This document shows positions 28,367-35,338 of a DNA stretch of 64,000 bases, piece after piece. Source of the stretch: Methylohalomonas lacus (lineage in GTDB: Bacteria > Pseudomonadota > Gammaproteobacteria > Methylohalomonadales > Methylohalomonadaceae). The notes beneath the pieces were generated by a model, which was given only the letters and a program-made list of their open reading frames with translations, made no database searches and was not told the origin of the DNA. Position 1 is the first letter of the stretch, and each line of letters opens with the position of its first letter. The stretch spans positions 1 through 64,000 of the forward strand of contig NZ_JANUCT010000012.1 in NCBI RefSeq assembly GCF_024808875.1, in the 5' to 3' direction. The position numbers and the translations under genes were made by a program.

Positions 28367-29311
28367 TCAGCCGCCTGCTTTCCCGGATCTGGGCTGGCCC
28401 TCCGGATCCCAGGCTTCCCAGTCCGGCTTAGGACCGAAACGTTCCGCCAGAAAGTCGACCAGGCTGCGCACCTTCACCGGCAGGTAACGCCGGTCCGGGT
28501 ACATGGCGGCGATGGCGTAGGGGGCGGGCTCGTAGTCGAGCAGCAATGCCTGCAGGCGGCCGGCCCGCAGGTCATTACCGATCATGTACGTTGGCAGCAT
28601 GGTCAGACCGAGGCCGTTGACGGCCATGCGATGTACCGCGTCGCCGATGTTTGAACGGAAACGGCCGTTGACCTTATGCAGCGTATCACCGTCGGGGCCG
28701 CGAAACGGCCACTCGTCGCGCGGCGGAAAACGTGAGCTGGTCAGACAGTTGTGTGTATCGAGGTCAGCTGGTGTCTGCGGTGTACCGTGTCGGGCCAGGT
28801 AGTCGGGCGAGCCGGCGACCACCAGCCGTGAGTGGGCGAGGGTACGCGCGACCAGGCTTGAATCCGCCAGTCGCCCGACCTCGATCGCCAGGTCGAAGCC
28901 TTCTTCGACGACGCCGGCCGTGCGGTCGGTCAGCTTCAGTTCGACCTGGACCTTCGGGTACATCTGCATGAACTCGGCCAGTAGCGGCACCAGGTGAAAC
29001 GCGCCGAACGACGGTGGCGCGTTAAGACGCAGGATGCCGCGCGGCTCGCTGGTCAGGGTGGCGACCGCTTCCTCGGCTTCATCAAGATCGGCAAGGATGT
29101 GCTGCAGACGCTCGAGGTAGTTGGCGCCGGCTTCGGTCATGCTGACCTGACGGGTATTGCGGTTCAGCAGACGCACGCCCAGGTTTTCCTCCAGGTTCAT
29201 GACGTGCTTGCTGACCATGGCGCGGGATATATCCAGCTCGCGTGCCGCGGCGGCAAAGCTGCCGTCGCGGGCAACGCGGGCGAACACGCGCATGCTGGTT
29301 AATCGGTCCAT
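28367..29311 (-). CDS. LysR-family transcriptional regulator
   Basis: 314 residues. An N-terminal winged helix (MDRLTSMRVFARVARDGSFAAAARELDISRAMVSKHV) precedes a periplasmic-binding-protein-like effector domain. It resembles the CrgA/DsdC-like subgroup that includes many redox- or aromatic-sensing regulators. It is transcribed divergently from the NTF2-like gene. The 19-bp inverted repeat TGTTTC-N7-GAAACA at 29349-29367, 38 bases from its start, is a good candidate operator. The effector is unknown. Confidence 0.93.
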   Translation of the reverse strand: MDRLTSMRVFARVARDGSFAAAARELDISRAMVSKHVMNLEENLGVRLLNRNTRQVSMTEAGANYLERLQHILADLDEAEEAVATLTSEPRGILRLNAPPSFGAFHLVPLLAEFMQMYPKVQVELKLTDRTAGVVEEGFDLAIEVGRLADSSLVARTLAHSRLVVAGSPDYLARHGTPQTPADLDTHNCLTSSRFPPRDEWPFRGPDGDTLHKVNGRFRSNIGDAVHRMAVNGLGLTMLPTYMIGNDLRAGRLQALLLDYEPAPYAIAAMYPDRRYLPVKVRSLVDFLAERFGPKPDWEAWDPEGQPRSGKAGG

Positions 29312-29348
29312 GAACGACTCCCCTGATTATGGATGACCATGCCACTAT

Positions 29349-29367
29349 TGTTTCTCAATAGGAAACA
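29349..29367. promoter_or_regulatory. Candidate LysR box, copy 1 (TGTTTC-N7-GAAACA)
   Basis: A 19-bp dyad in the intergenic region between the divergent lysR and NTF2-like genes. The following 70 bases (GT(A/G)AGTCAA..., GTTGTGTA, ATTGTGCAT/ATTGCACT, GCAGCA) recur downstream at 30198-30265, suggesting a duplicated promoter unit. Binding by the adjacent LysR protein is inferred from position. Confidence 0.6.
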
Positions 29368-29514
29368 GTAAGTCAACTATATTGTTGTTGTGTAAACCGA
29401 GGGTGGCTACTAGGATATTGTGCATCGCAGCAATAGACGCTGAAGCACAAGCCAAAGTGTAACTGGCTGCGTTGACTTTAACCGTTAATGGGCAAACGCC
29501 CAAGGAGGTATCCA

Positions 29515-29973
29515 ATGAAGTCATCGCGCTTAATCCTGTTGGTCACCAGTCTCATGCTGGCAGTTACCGGCCACGGTGCCCGGGCCGCAGAAACCGCCAG
29601 CGACATCGAATACATCGCTGTGCAGAACCTGGCGTCCTGGAACATCGCCTTCAACGAGGGTGGTCTCGACCAGTTTGACGAGGTCAGCACCCTGTATACC
29701 GAGGACGCCGTGCTGATGACGCCGTCCGGCCAGGCCGAAACCACCACGGCGGGTATCCGGAATTTCTGGAAAACCCTGTACGACATCGGTTTCAACGCCC
29801 ATACCCTCGACATCAGCGAAGTGCAGGGCGATGACAATTCGATCATCGTCACCAGCCGCTGGGAGGCGCTGCGCTCGCCGGAAAACGACATGATATTTGA
29901 GGGCCGCATGATCAGCGTACTGGAACGACAGTCCGACGGCCGCTGGCGTACCACCTACCAGCGCTGGAACTGA
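29515..29973 (+). CDS. Secreted NTF2-like (SnoaL/DUF4440) protein
   Basis: 152 residues. The ATG at 29515 follows a strong AAGGAGGT. A signal peptide (LILLVTSLMLAVTGHGARAAE) precedes an NTF2-like fold: WNIAFNEGGLDQFDEVSTLYTEDAVLMTPSGQ and a C-terminal DGRWRTTYQRWN. Such proteins bind small ligands or act as isomerases or detoxifying enzymes; no catalytic set can be named. It is probably regulated by the divergent LysR protein. Its 3' end carries several hairpins ending in a terminator at 30077-30112. Confidence 0.88.
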   Translation: MKSSRLILLVTSLMLAVTGHGARAAETASDIEYIAVQNLASWNIAFNEGGLDQFDEVSTLYTEDAVLMTPSGQAETTTAGIRNFWKTLYDIGFNAHTLDISEVQGDDNSIIVTSRWEALRSPENDMIFEGRMISVLERQSDGRWRTTYQRWN

Positions 29974-30021
29974 GGCTGGGCTGAAAGTTTTTGACCTGTA
30001 GAGCTTGCTCTACGCCTCCGC

Positions 30022-30112
30022 AGATGCGGCCGGATTCCGAGCCGGCCGCATCGTCTCACTCCGCTGAGACGCTTGCCCCGGTCCGGAGCCTTCCGTGACC
30101 GGGACTTTTTTT
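30022..30112 (+). terminator. Structured 3' end: two hairpins and a Rho-independent terminator
   Basis: In order: GATGCGGCCGG/CCGGCCGCATC (30022-30053), GTCTCA-CTCCGC-TGAGAC (about 30053-30070), then CCCGGTC/GACCGGG (30077-30103) followed by ACTTTTTTT. The middle hairpin is repeated almost exactly at about 30393-30410, before another terminator. This suggests a shared RNA module. Confidence 0.75.
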
Positions 30113-30178
30113 AAGGTCGCTGTGGTTCGGCTTTTTTGTAAGATTTTTTTAATGATGCAATAAAATCAATTGGTTATC

Positions 30179-30197
30179 TGTTTCATTAAAAGAAACA
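30179..30197. promoter_or_regulatory. Candidate LysR box, copy 2 (TGTTTC-N7-GAAACA)
   Basis: The same half-sites and the same seven-base spacer as at 29349-29367, again followed by a region similar over about 70 bases. No protein gene starts close downstream, so it may drive the candidate RNA at about 30245-30448. Confidence 0.55.
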
Positions 30198-30244
30198 GTG
30201 AGTCAATAAAATAGTAGTTGTGTATACCCACAGGTACTAATAGT

Positions 30245-30448
30245 CTATTGCACTGCAGCAGGGCAATGCCCCTTTATGCAGCATCGGCAAGCAGCAGCCG
30301 GCGCTGCGCGGCAAAGGTTTGAGTAACTTGGAGAGGGTCATCCTCTCTTCCTCCTCTTGGCGAAGTCGTCACCCGAACTGACGAGCTTCGTCGTCTCACT
30401 CCCCTGAGACTCATTCACCCGGCGTTTCCCAACGCCGGGTTTTTTTTT
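30245..30448 (+). ncRNA. Candidate small RNA downstream of the duplicated LysR-box region
   Basis: There is no plausible protein start between the second LysR box and the terminator. The stretch can fold into GAGAGG-GTCAT-CCTCTC (30331-30347), GTCTCA-CTCCCC-TGAGAC (30393-30410) and CCCGGCGTT-TCCC-AACGCCGGG (30418-30439) followed by nine or more T. The 5' boundary is a guess, placed just downstream of the promoter-like segment. No Rfam family was recognised. Confidence 0.45.
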
Positions 30449-30557
30449 GCCGCTGTCTGGCCGCTGCACGAATTATCTGCTGAAATGTATGTTCTGGGAA
30501 GTGATCGTGGCGTTACGCGATCCTGTGGAAAGGAATGCAGCAGCAGGGACAGCGCGC

Positions 30558-31412
30558 ATGGCCAGACACAGGTCTCATCTGTTTGAACTCGCCGCGGAAC
30601 TGCCCTGGCCGATGGCACTGGCGCTGGCGGTTCTGAGCTATCTGCTCATGGCATTGGCCGCCCCCGGTCTTCTCGATCACGCCCCCGTTCCTGCAACGTT
30701 CGCACGGGTCCTTGCCAACCTGGCGCCATTCGTCGCCGGCCTGTTTGTGCTGGTAGCACTGTTGTCATTGGGCCGATGATACCTTGATCGCCGGCTGTTC
30801 AACCGCCAGCGGACTATTCACGCTCTCCGCCATTTGCACTGGCGCGACTTCGAACGCTATCTCATCGAAGCCTATCGCCGCCAGGGCTACCAGGTGCTGC
30901 AGAACCCGTTCGGGGTGGATGCGGGCGTCGACCTGGTCCTGCGCCGTGCCCTGGAAAAGGATTACGTCCAGTTCAAGCACTGGGATTCGCGCCGGCTGGG
31001 TGTCAGCGTCGTGCGCGAACTTTACGCTTGCGTGACCGCAGGCCAGGCCGATGGTGGCTTTGTCGTCGCCAGCGGTCATTTCAGCCGTGCGGCCAAGTCT
31101 TTCGCGGCGGCCACGCCTGTCCAGCTCGTCGACGGCGCGCAACTGGTTCAACTTATCGGCCCCGTTTGCGCCGACATTGAGCAAAACCTGTTGCGGCCTG
31201 CTGCCGCCGAGGCGATCGATCCGCTGCACGACGCGCCCGAATGTCCCGTCTGCGGCCGTTCCATGGTACGCCGCCGGGCACGCGGCCGTTATGCCGGCTC
31301 GCAATTTTGGGGATGTGCGGCGTTTCCTGCCTGCCAGGGGCCCGGGATATGGATTGAAGACGGTGCTTTGAAACACGGTTTGAACCGGCGTAAGTTAGAA
31401 CTTCACCTGTAA
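30558..31412 (+). pseudogene. Mrr-like restriction endonuclease gene with topoisomerase-type zinc finger, split by in-frame TGA
   Basis: One continuous reading frame is broken only by TGA at 30777-30779. The upstream part (MARHRSHLFELAAELPW...) has two transmembrane helices. The downstream part continues without frame change through YLDRRLFNRQRTIHALRHLHWRDFE into an Mrr-type nuclease core (GVDAGVDLVLRR, VQFKHW, VVRELYACV, GGFVVASG). It ends with a C4 zinc finger (CPVCGRSM...GCAAFPAC). The intact family has exactly this order. A single CGA-to-TGA change would explain the break. A TTG at 30834 could restart the soluble part. Confidence 0.75.
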
Positions 31413-31439
31413 CAGTTCACCGGTTCAATGGAGGTTTGC

Positions 31440-31682
31440 ATGCCGCACTGGAAACTCGCCGAACTCGACAACGAACAACTTGCCATTGTTCACGAAGCAG
31501 AGCAGTCGCTGCACCTGGACTATCTGCTGCTTTATCGCGAAAGTGATGCGCACGCCGCTGCTTTCCGGCCACCGCCGGAGCTGCGCTTTGCCCGCCTGAG
31601 TGACAGTGAAATGGAATGTCTGCAGGGCATGGAAAAAAATCTCGGCGCGGTGGCGATCGCATACGAGCGCGCCGCGGGTTGA
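31440..31682 (+). CDS. Small acidic hypothetical protein, 80 residues
   Basis: The start at 31440 has GGAGG seven bases upstream. The sequence is mostly helical (LDNEQLAIVHEAEQSLHLDYLLLY) with no signal peptide or Cys motif. No family is recognised. It lies 27 bases after the broken nuclease gene and may share its transcript. Confidence 0.65.
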   Translation: MPHWKLAELDNEQLAIVHEAEQSLHLDYLLLYRESDAHAAAFRPPPELRFARLSDSEMECLQGMEKNLGAVAIAYERAAG

Positions 31683-31706
31683 ATTCCGGCTGACAGGCCG
31701 GGACGA

Positions 31707-32054
31707 TCAGCCCCAGTAGTCGACTGCACGCTTCAGCTCCGCGGCATGGTATTCGCGCGCCGGTATGCCGGTGTCGGGTCCCTGATAGCGTCCCAGCTCG
31801 CGTGCCCTGGCAAAGAAACCGGGCGCGGGCAGTCCGTTTCGCTGCTTGCTGACGACCAGTGCGGCTATCAGTGGCACATCCGCCTGGGCATCCTGGACCA
31901 TCAGTTGCTCGAGCAGCAGCGCCAGCTGGTGAATGGTGTGTGGTGGTTCCAGTGCCAGTTCGCGGGCGGCGTCGCGGTAGAGAACCGGTCTGCCGCGGCG
32001 GGCAACGCCGCGCAGGTAAGCGCGCACCGCGTCAGCATCCACCCCGGCAGTCAC
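31707..32054 (-). CDS. Hypothetical protein, possibly winged-helix fold
   Basis: 115 residues. The N-terminal half (ADAVRAYLRGVARRGRPVLYRDAARELALEPPHTIHQLALLLEQLM) looks like a helical DNA-binding or swapped winged-helix segment. It continues to IAALVVSKQRNGLPAPGFFARARELGRYQGP, a pattern common to small conserved proteins of unknown function. It stops in a tight arrangement behind the CopD-like gene (14-base gap), so both are probably co-transcribed. Confidence 0.75.
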   Translation of the reverse strand: MTAGVDADAVRAYLRGVARRGRPVLYRDAARELALEPPHTIHQLALLLEQLMVQDAQADVPLIAALVVSKQRNGLPAPGFFARARELGRYQGPDTGIPAREYHAAELKRAVDYWG

Positions 32055-32067
32055 GTTCGCGTCCTAA

Positions 32068-32526
32068 TCAGCCCACCAGCCGGCCACCACTGGCCACGGC
32101 GACCACGATCAGCCCGAGACCCAGGTTGATGGCAACAAACAGCCGGATCTGTTCGAGTTTTGCCGCTGCCGTTGCGGTGTCGCCATTGTCCAGGGCCTGG
32201 CGAAAACGCCGCCAGGGCGCGAAGAAAATGTGCGCGAACAACAGCATCATGAGCAGGCCGAGCCCGTGCATGATATGGATGTGCACGCCGGCGCCGGCAA
32301 AGCCGCCGTACAGACCGAACAGCATGTAGTAGCCGCTGGCCAGCAGGATGGCGATGAGCAGCCATACCGCTGGAAAAAAGCGTCCGAAGACTGCCTGCCA
32401 GAGTGACTGGCGCTGCGGGCCATCCAGCGTCGCGCCGGCGGCCGGGCGCAGGAAGCAGTAGGCGAAGGTCATGCCGCCGACCCAGATGACGGCGGCCAGC
32501 GTGTGCAGTGCGAGTACCAGACTCAT
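32068..32526 (-). CDS. CopD-like inner-membrane protein
   Basis: 152 residues with four transmembrane helices. HTLAAVIWVGGMTF, HIHIMHGLGLLMMLLFAHIFF and the conserved His spacing match the CopD/YccA-like integral membrane domain. Family members are linked to copper uptake or haem-like binding, but single-domain copies are poorly characterised. Its promoter region is shared with the divergent tandem pqqA genes. Confidence 0.82.
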   Translation of the reverse strand: MSLVLALHTLAAVIWVGGMTFAYCFLRPAAGATLDGPQRQSLWQAVFGRFFPAVWLLIAILLASGYYMLFGLYGGFAGAGVHIHIMHGLGLLMMLLFAHIFFAPWRRFRQALDNGDTATAAAKLEQIRLFVAINLGLGLIVVAVASGGRLVG

Positions 32527-32607
32527 GGTGAATTCCTCAGCGCATTTGATTCTGTGGGGTTATTGGCGCGCACGGTAACACATCTGCCTGCTGCGGACTG
32601 GTCGTCG

Positions 32608-32736
32608 CCAACCACCTGGTTGGTTGCCAGCAACCATCTGGTTGCAGCCAATCACCCTGTCAGGACGTTTCGTCGATGCCGGAAAATTCAATAAATTCTT
32701 GATTATTAATGATTCTAAAACCAACTCCTGAGTTGG
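32608..32736. promoter_or_regulatory. Three related dyads upstream of the pqqA pair
   Basis: CCAACCA-CC-TGGTTGG (32608-32623) and GCAACCA-TC-TGGTTGC (32630-32645) share exact CAACCA/TGGTTG half-sites with a two-base spacer and lie 22 bp apart, two helical turns. A third, CCAACTC-CT-GAGTTGG (32721-32736), keeps the CCAAC...GTTGG frame. Two-base loops are too tight for RNA hairpins, so a DNA-binding protein is more likely. AT-rich sequence at 32680-32720 probably holds the pqqA promoter. Confidence 0.55.
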
Positions 32737-32802
32737 CATGCGTTCTGCATGATCCACGGTAACAGCGAGTGAGCTGACCAAACGATCGACAGGAGAAAGA
32801 CG

Positions 32803-32877
32803 ATGAAATGGGAAACCCCGGCTTATAACGACATCCGCTTCGGCTTCGAAGTGACGATGTACATCAACAACAAGTAA
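32803..32877 (+). CDS. pqqA: PQQ precursor peptide PqqA, copy 1
   Basis: A 24-residue peptide, MKWETPAYNDIRFGFEVTMY then INNK. Glu16 and Tyr20, the residues cross-linked by the radical SAM enzyme PqqE to build pyrroloquinoline quinone, sit in the invariant E-V-T-M-Y arrangement. AGGAG lies eight bases before the ATG. No pqqB, C, D or E gene occurs in the window, so this is an orphan precursor whose modifying enzymes must be encoded elsewhere. Copy 2 follows after 65 bases. Confidence 0.93.
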   Translation: MKWETPAYNDIRFGFEVTMYINNK

Positions 32878-32942
32878 GACTTGTTGCGACAGAATTCAGG
32901 CAACGTCACGAGACGTTAATCCACTAACTGGAGGTGTTTATC

Positions 32943-33017
32943 ATGAAATGGGAAACTCCCGCTTATAACGACATCCGCTTCGGCTTCGAAGTGACGATGT
33001 ATATCAACAACAAGTAA
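32943..33017 (+). CDS. pqqA: PQQ precursor peptide PqqA, copy 2
   Basis: Encodes exactly the same 24 residues as copy 1. The two coding sequences differ at three of 75 bases, all synonymous (ACC/ACT, CCG/CCC, TAC/TAT), so the peptide is under selection or the duplication is fairly recent. It has its own strong ribosome-binding site, GGAGGTG. A clear terminator follows 24 bases after the stop, ending a two-cistron transcript dedicated to the peptide. Confidence 0.93.
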   Translation: MKWETPAYNDIRFGFEVTMYINNK

Positions 33018-33040
33018 GCATTAGCACTTGTTGTACCCGC

Positions 33041-33072
33041 AAAACCCCGCTCCGGCGGGGTTTTGTTTTTTG
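33041..33072 (+). terminator. Rho-independent terminator of the pqqA pair
   Basis: AAAACCCCGC and GCGGGGTTTT pair over a TCCG tetraloop (33041-33064), followed by GTTTTTT. It lies 24 bases after the second pqqA stop. Confidence 0.92.
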
Positions 33073-33208
33073 GGCTGTTTCCGGCAGAAGCCTGCCTGTT
33101 CAGGATTAATCCAGTTTTTTTCCCGGTTAACAGGCTTGTATTTGAAAGCTCGCGCCCATACAAGGACAATAATGGGCAATCAATTCTCAGCATGTATAAA
33201 TTGTTGTC

Positions 33209-33730
33209 ATGAAAATCACCGACAAAGATCCAGAGCGACATAACAGCATTGAATACCCGATGGAGTTATCGGCGCCGCCCTACGCCCCGGTACCGGTGGC
33301 GGACGAGAAGGATGAGCAGCGCAACGTCGCCCGGCATCACACGAACCAGAAACTCGACGAGTTGAAGGAGCAGTACGACCTGGCGCGTCAGCAGCTCGAG
33401 GCCATCGAACGCCAGGTCAAGGGTACCGTGGATCGCCTGCAGGTCACCGAGGCGGTACTGGAAGCGGACTACCAGTTCTCGCCGGTGGTCATGAAGACCT
33501 ATTACCTGTACTGGCATAGCGGCAAGCAAAAGTACGTGCTCAGCCCCACCGGTCCGCAGGCATGGAGCTGCGGTGCGCCGGACCACTGGGAGTACCAGTC
33601 GGCGGTACGTCTGCTCGGCGATTCCACCTGGGAGCCGGTCGAGGTCAATGAACCCATGGATGCGGACGCCGCCCGGCAGGGTGCTGACAGCGGCTCCCAG
33701 GGCGATACCATCGACGGCGAGACCGTCTAG
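33209..33730 (+). CDS. DUF2452 family protein
   Basis: 173 residues, cytoplasmic. The DUF2452 core is visible: the N-terminal NSIEYPMELSAPPYAPVP, the coiled-coil QKLDELKEQYDLARQQLEAIERQV, and the C-terminal YYLYWHSGKQKYVLSPTGPQAW. The function is unknown. The tail is acidic and low in complexity. It stands alone, after the pqqA terminator and before the dioxygenase. Confidence 0.88.
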   Translation: MKITDKDPERHNSIEYPMELSAPPYAPVPVADEKDEQRNVARHHTNQKLDELKEQYDLARQQLEAIERQVKGTVDRLQVTEAVLEADYQFSPVVMKTYYLYWHSGKQKYVLSPTGPQAWSCGAPDHWEYQSAVRLLGDSTWEPVEVNEPMDADAARQGADSGSQGDTIDGETV

Positions 33731-33817
33731 TAGCATTCATTCCGGCGGGATCTGTCCCGTGCCCGGTTCCGAAATTGCCGCTGCCGACAGCCGTCGGCGC
33801 GGGTACAATGCGCCGCC

Positions 33818-34591
33818 ATGACTGAAACCATCACCGCAACGTTGACCGCCGCGCAGCGCGATCGCTTCACTGAGCAGGGCTACCTGGTACTGCGTCAGTT
33901 GGCGCCGGCCACCGTGTTGACTGAACTGCAACAGGTGGCCCGTGAGCAGCTGGCCGCCCGGCAAGCGCCGCTGGAGTATGAGTCCGAGGCCGACTATCCG
34001 GGTCTGCCGGGGCTGACCGGGCAGACCGAGGGCACCACCGTGCGCCGCCTGCTGCAGGCCTACGATCGGCACCCCGCCTTTGCCGACTGGGCAACCCACG
34101 AACGCATCACGGCACGCGTGGCGGCGTTGCTCGGCGATGACCTGTGGCTGGTGCGCAATCATCACAATTGCCTGATGACCAAACATCCGCAGGGCAGTAG
34201 CCGCACCGGCTGGCACCGCGACACCCGCTACTGGTACTTCAGCCGGCCGGAACTGGTCAACGCCTGGCTGGCGCTGGACGGTGAACATCCCGACAATGGC
34301 GGCCTGCACGTGATTCCCGGCAGCCAGCGGCTGGATATCGAGCCGGAGCGGCTCGACGCGGCGCTGTTCCTGCGCGATGACCCGCGCAACCAGGCGCTCA
34401 TCGACAGTGCCGTGGCCTTGCAGCTCGAACCCGGCGACGTGCTGCTGTTTCACAGTCACCTGTTGCATGCTGCCGGTAATAACCGCAGCGAAGCGGTCAA
34501 GCACGCGCTGGTGTTTACCTATCGCGCCGGCGACAATCCGCCGCTGGCGGATTCACGTTCCAGCCGTCAGCCGGACGTGCCGCTGGGTTAG
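33818..34591 (+). CDS. Phytanoyl-CoA dioxygenase (PhyH) family oxygenase
   Basis: 257-residue Fe(II)/2-oxoglutarate dioxygenase. The iron ligands HxD are in GWHRDTRYWYF, the distal His in LLFHSHLLHAAGNN, and the 2-oxoglutarate Arg in the following FTYRAGDN. GGLHVIPGSQRLD is the family beta-turn. Bacterial members hydroxylate diverse small molecules, including ectoine and phosphonates. The substrate here is unknown and no biosynthetic neighbours help. Confidence 0.9.
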   Translation: MTETITATLTAAQRDRFTEQGYLVLRQLAPATVLTELQQVAREQLAARQAPLEYESEADYPGLPGLTGQTEGTTVRRLLQAYDRHPAFADWATHERITARVAALLGDDLWLVRNHHNCLMTKHPQGSSRTGWHRDTRYWYFSRPELVNAWLALDGEHPDNGGLHVIPGSQRLDIEPERLDAALFLRDDPRNQALIDSAVALQLEPGDVLLFHSHLLHAAGNNRSEAVKHALVFTYRAGDNPPLADSRSSRQPDVPLG

Positions 34592-34609
34592 GTGGCCGGC
34601 TGCGTCACT

Positions 34610-34623
34610 CAACGCTAGCGTTG
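34610..34623. terminator. Palindrome CAACGCTAGCGTTG between convergent genes
   Basis: A perfect 14-bp palindrome lies between the dioxygenase stop and the convergent small membrane protein stop. It could help end both transcripts, but there is no T-run. Confidence 0.3.
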
Positions 34624-34632
34624 TGGCCCGAT

Positions 34633-34896
34633 TCATACGCGTGGTGTGCGTGTGCCGGCGCCACCCATAGCCAGGCCGAACAGCGTGCAGGCGGCTCCCG
34701 CCCACAGCAGGCATAACAGATAGAGCAGCCAGCCGAGCGGATTGTCGCCGAGACCGAAGTGGCTGGTTGCCAGCGCAACCAGTACGGCAACAATGATCAT
34801 CAGCTGGCTGGCAATCAGCGCTAACGCCAGCCGCAGTAATCCAGCTTGTTCCCGGATCGCATCACTGGTCTCGGCAAGCAGGTTCATTCGCAACAT
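34633..34896 (-). CDS. Small membrane protein, two transmembrane helices
   Basis: 87 residues from the ATG at 34896 with GGGGAGA upstream. Hydrophobic segments at about 23-47 and 53-78 end in a short basic tail. No family is recognised. It is divergent from the small membrane protein at 35013. Confidence 0.65.
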   Translation of the reverse strand: MLRMNLLAETSDAIREQAGLLRLALALIASQLMIIVAVLVALATSHFGLGDNPLGWLLYLLCLLWAGAACTLFGLAMGGAGTRTPRV

Positions 34897-35012
34897 GTCA
34901 TCTCCCCGGTCAGACGTATTTGAAGATGAACTATGCGGACGCCGGCATGATGTGGCAAGTGTCGGCAATAGCGGCGTTTCAGCCAATGCCGAATATCCGC
35001 TAAACTGCCGGC

Positions 35013-35303
35013 ATGCCATTACTCATTGCACTTGTTCTTGCCATTCCGACCCTGATCGGTATCGCCATAGCGTGGTACTGGCTGGTGTGCTGGGGCGAGG
35101 TCAATCTCAAGCCGCGCTATGGCGATCGCAAGGGTTTTGTCCTTGCCGCCGTGGTGATCCCCGCCGTTCTCATCACGACCATCAGCGCTGCTGCAACATT
35201 GCTCGGCCGCGTTTACGGTGCCTATTTTCTCGGTGCCGTGCTGCTCGGCTTTGCCATATTCGGGCTCGTATCACTGTACCTACGCTTCATCTGGCGTGCC
35301 TGA
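35013..35303 (+). CDS. Small membrane protein, three hydrophobic segments
   Basis: 96 residues with helices near residues 3-27, 44-65 and 70-92; the first loop contains NLKPRYGDRKGF. No known family. It ends 35 bases before the AI-2E-family transporter gene and is probably co-transcribed with it. Confidence 0.65.
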   Translation: MPLLIALVLAIPTLIGIAIAWYWLVCWGEVNLKPRYGDRKGFVLAAVVIPAVLITTISAAATLLGRVYGAYFLGAVLLGFAIFGLVSLYLRFIWRA

Positions 35304-35338
35304 GCCGTATCCTTTGAACAACTCACCGGGACAACATC

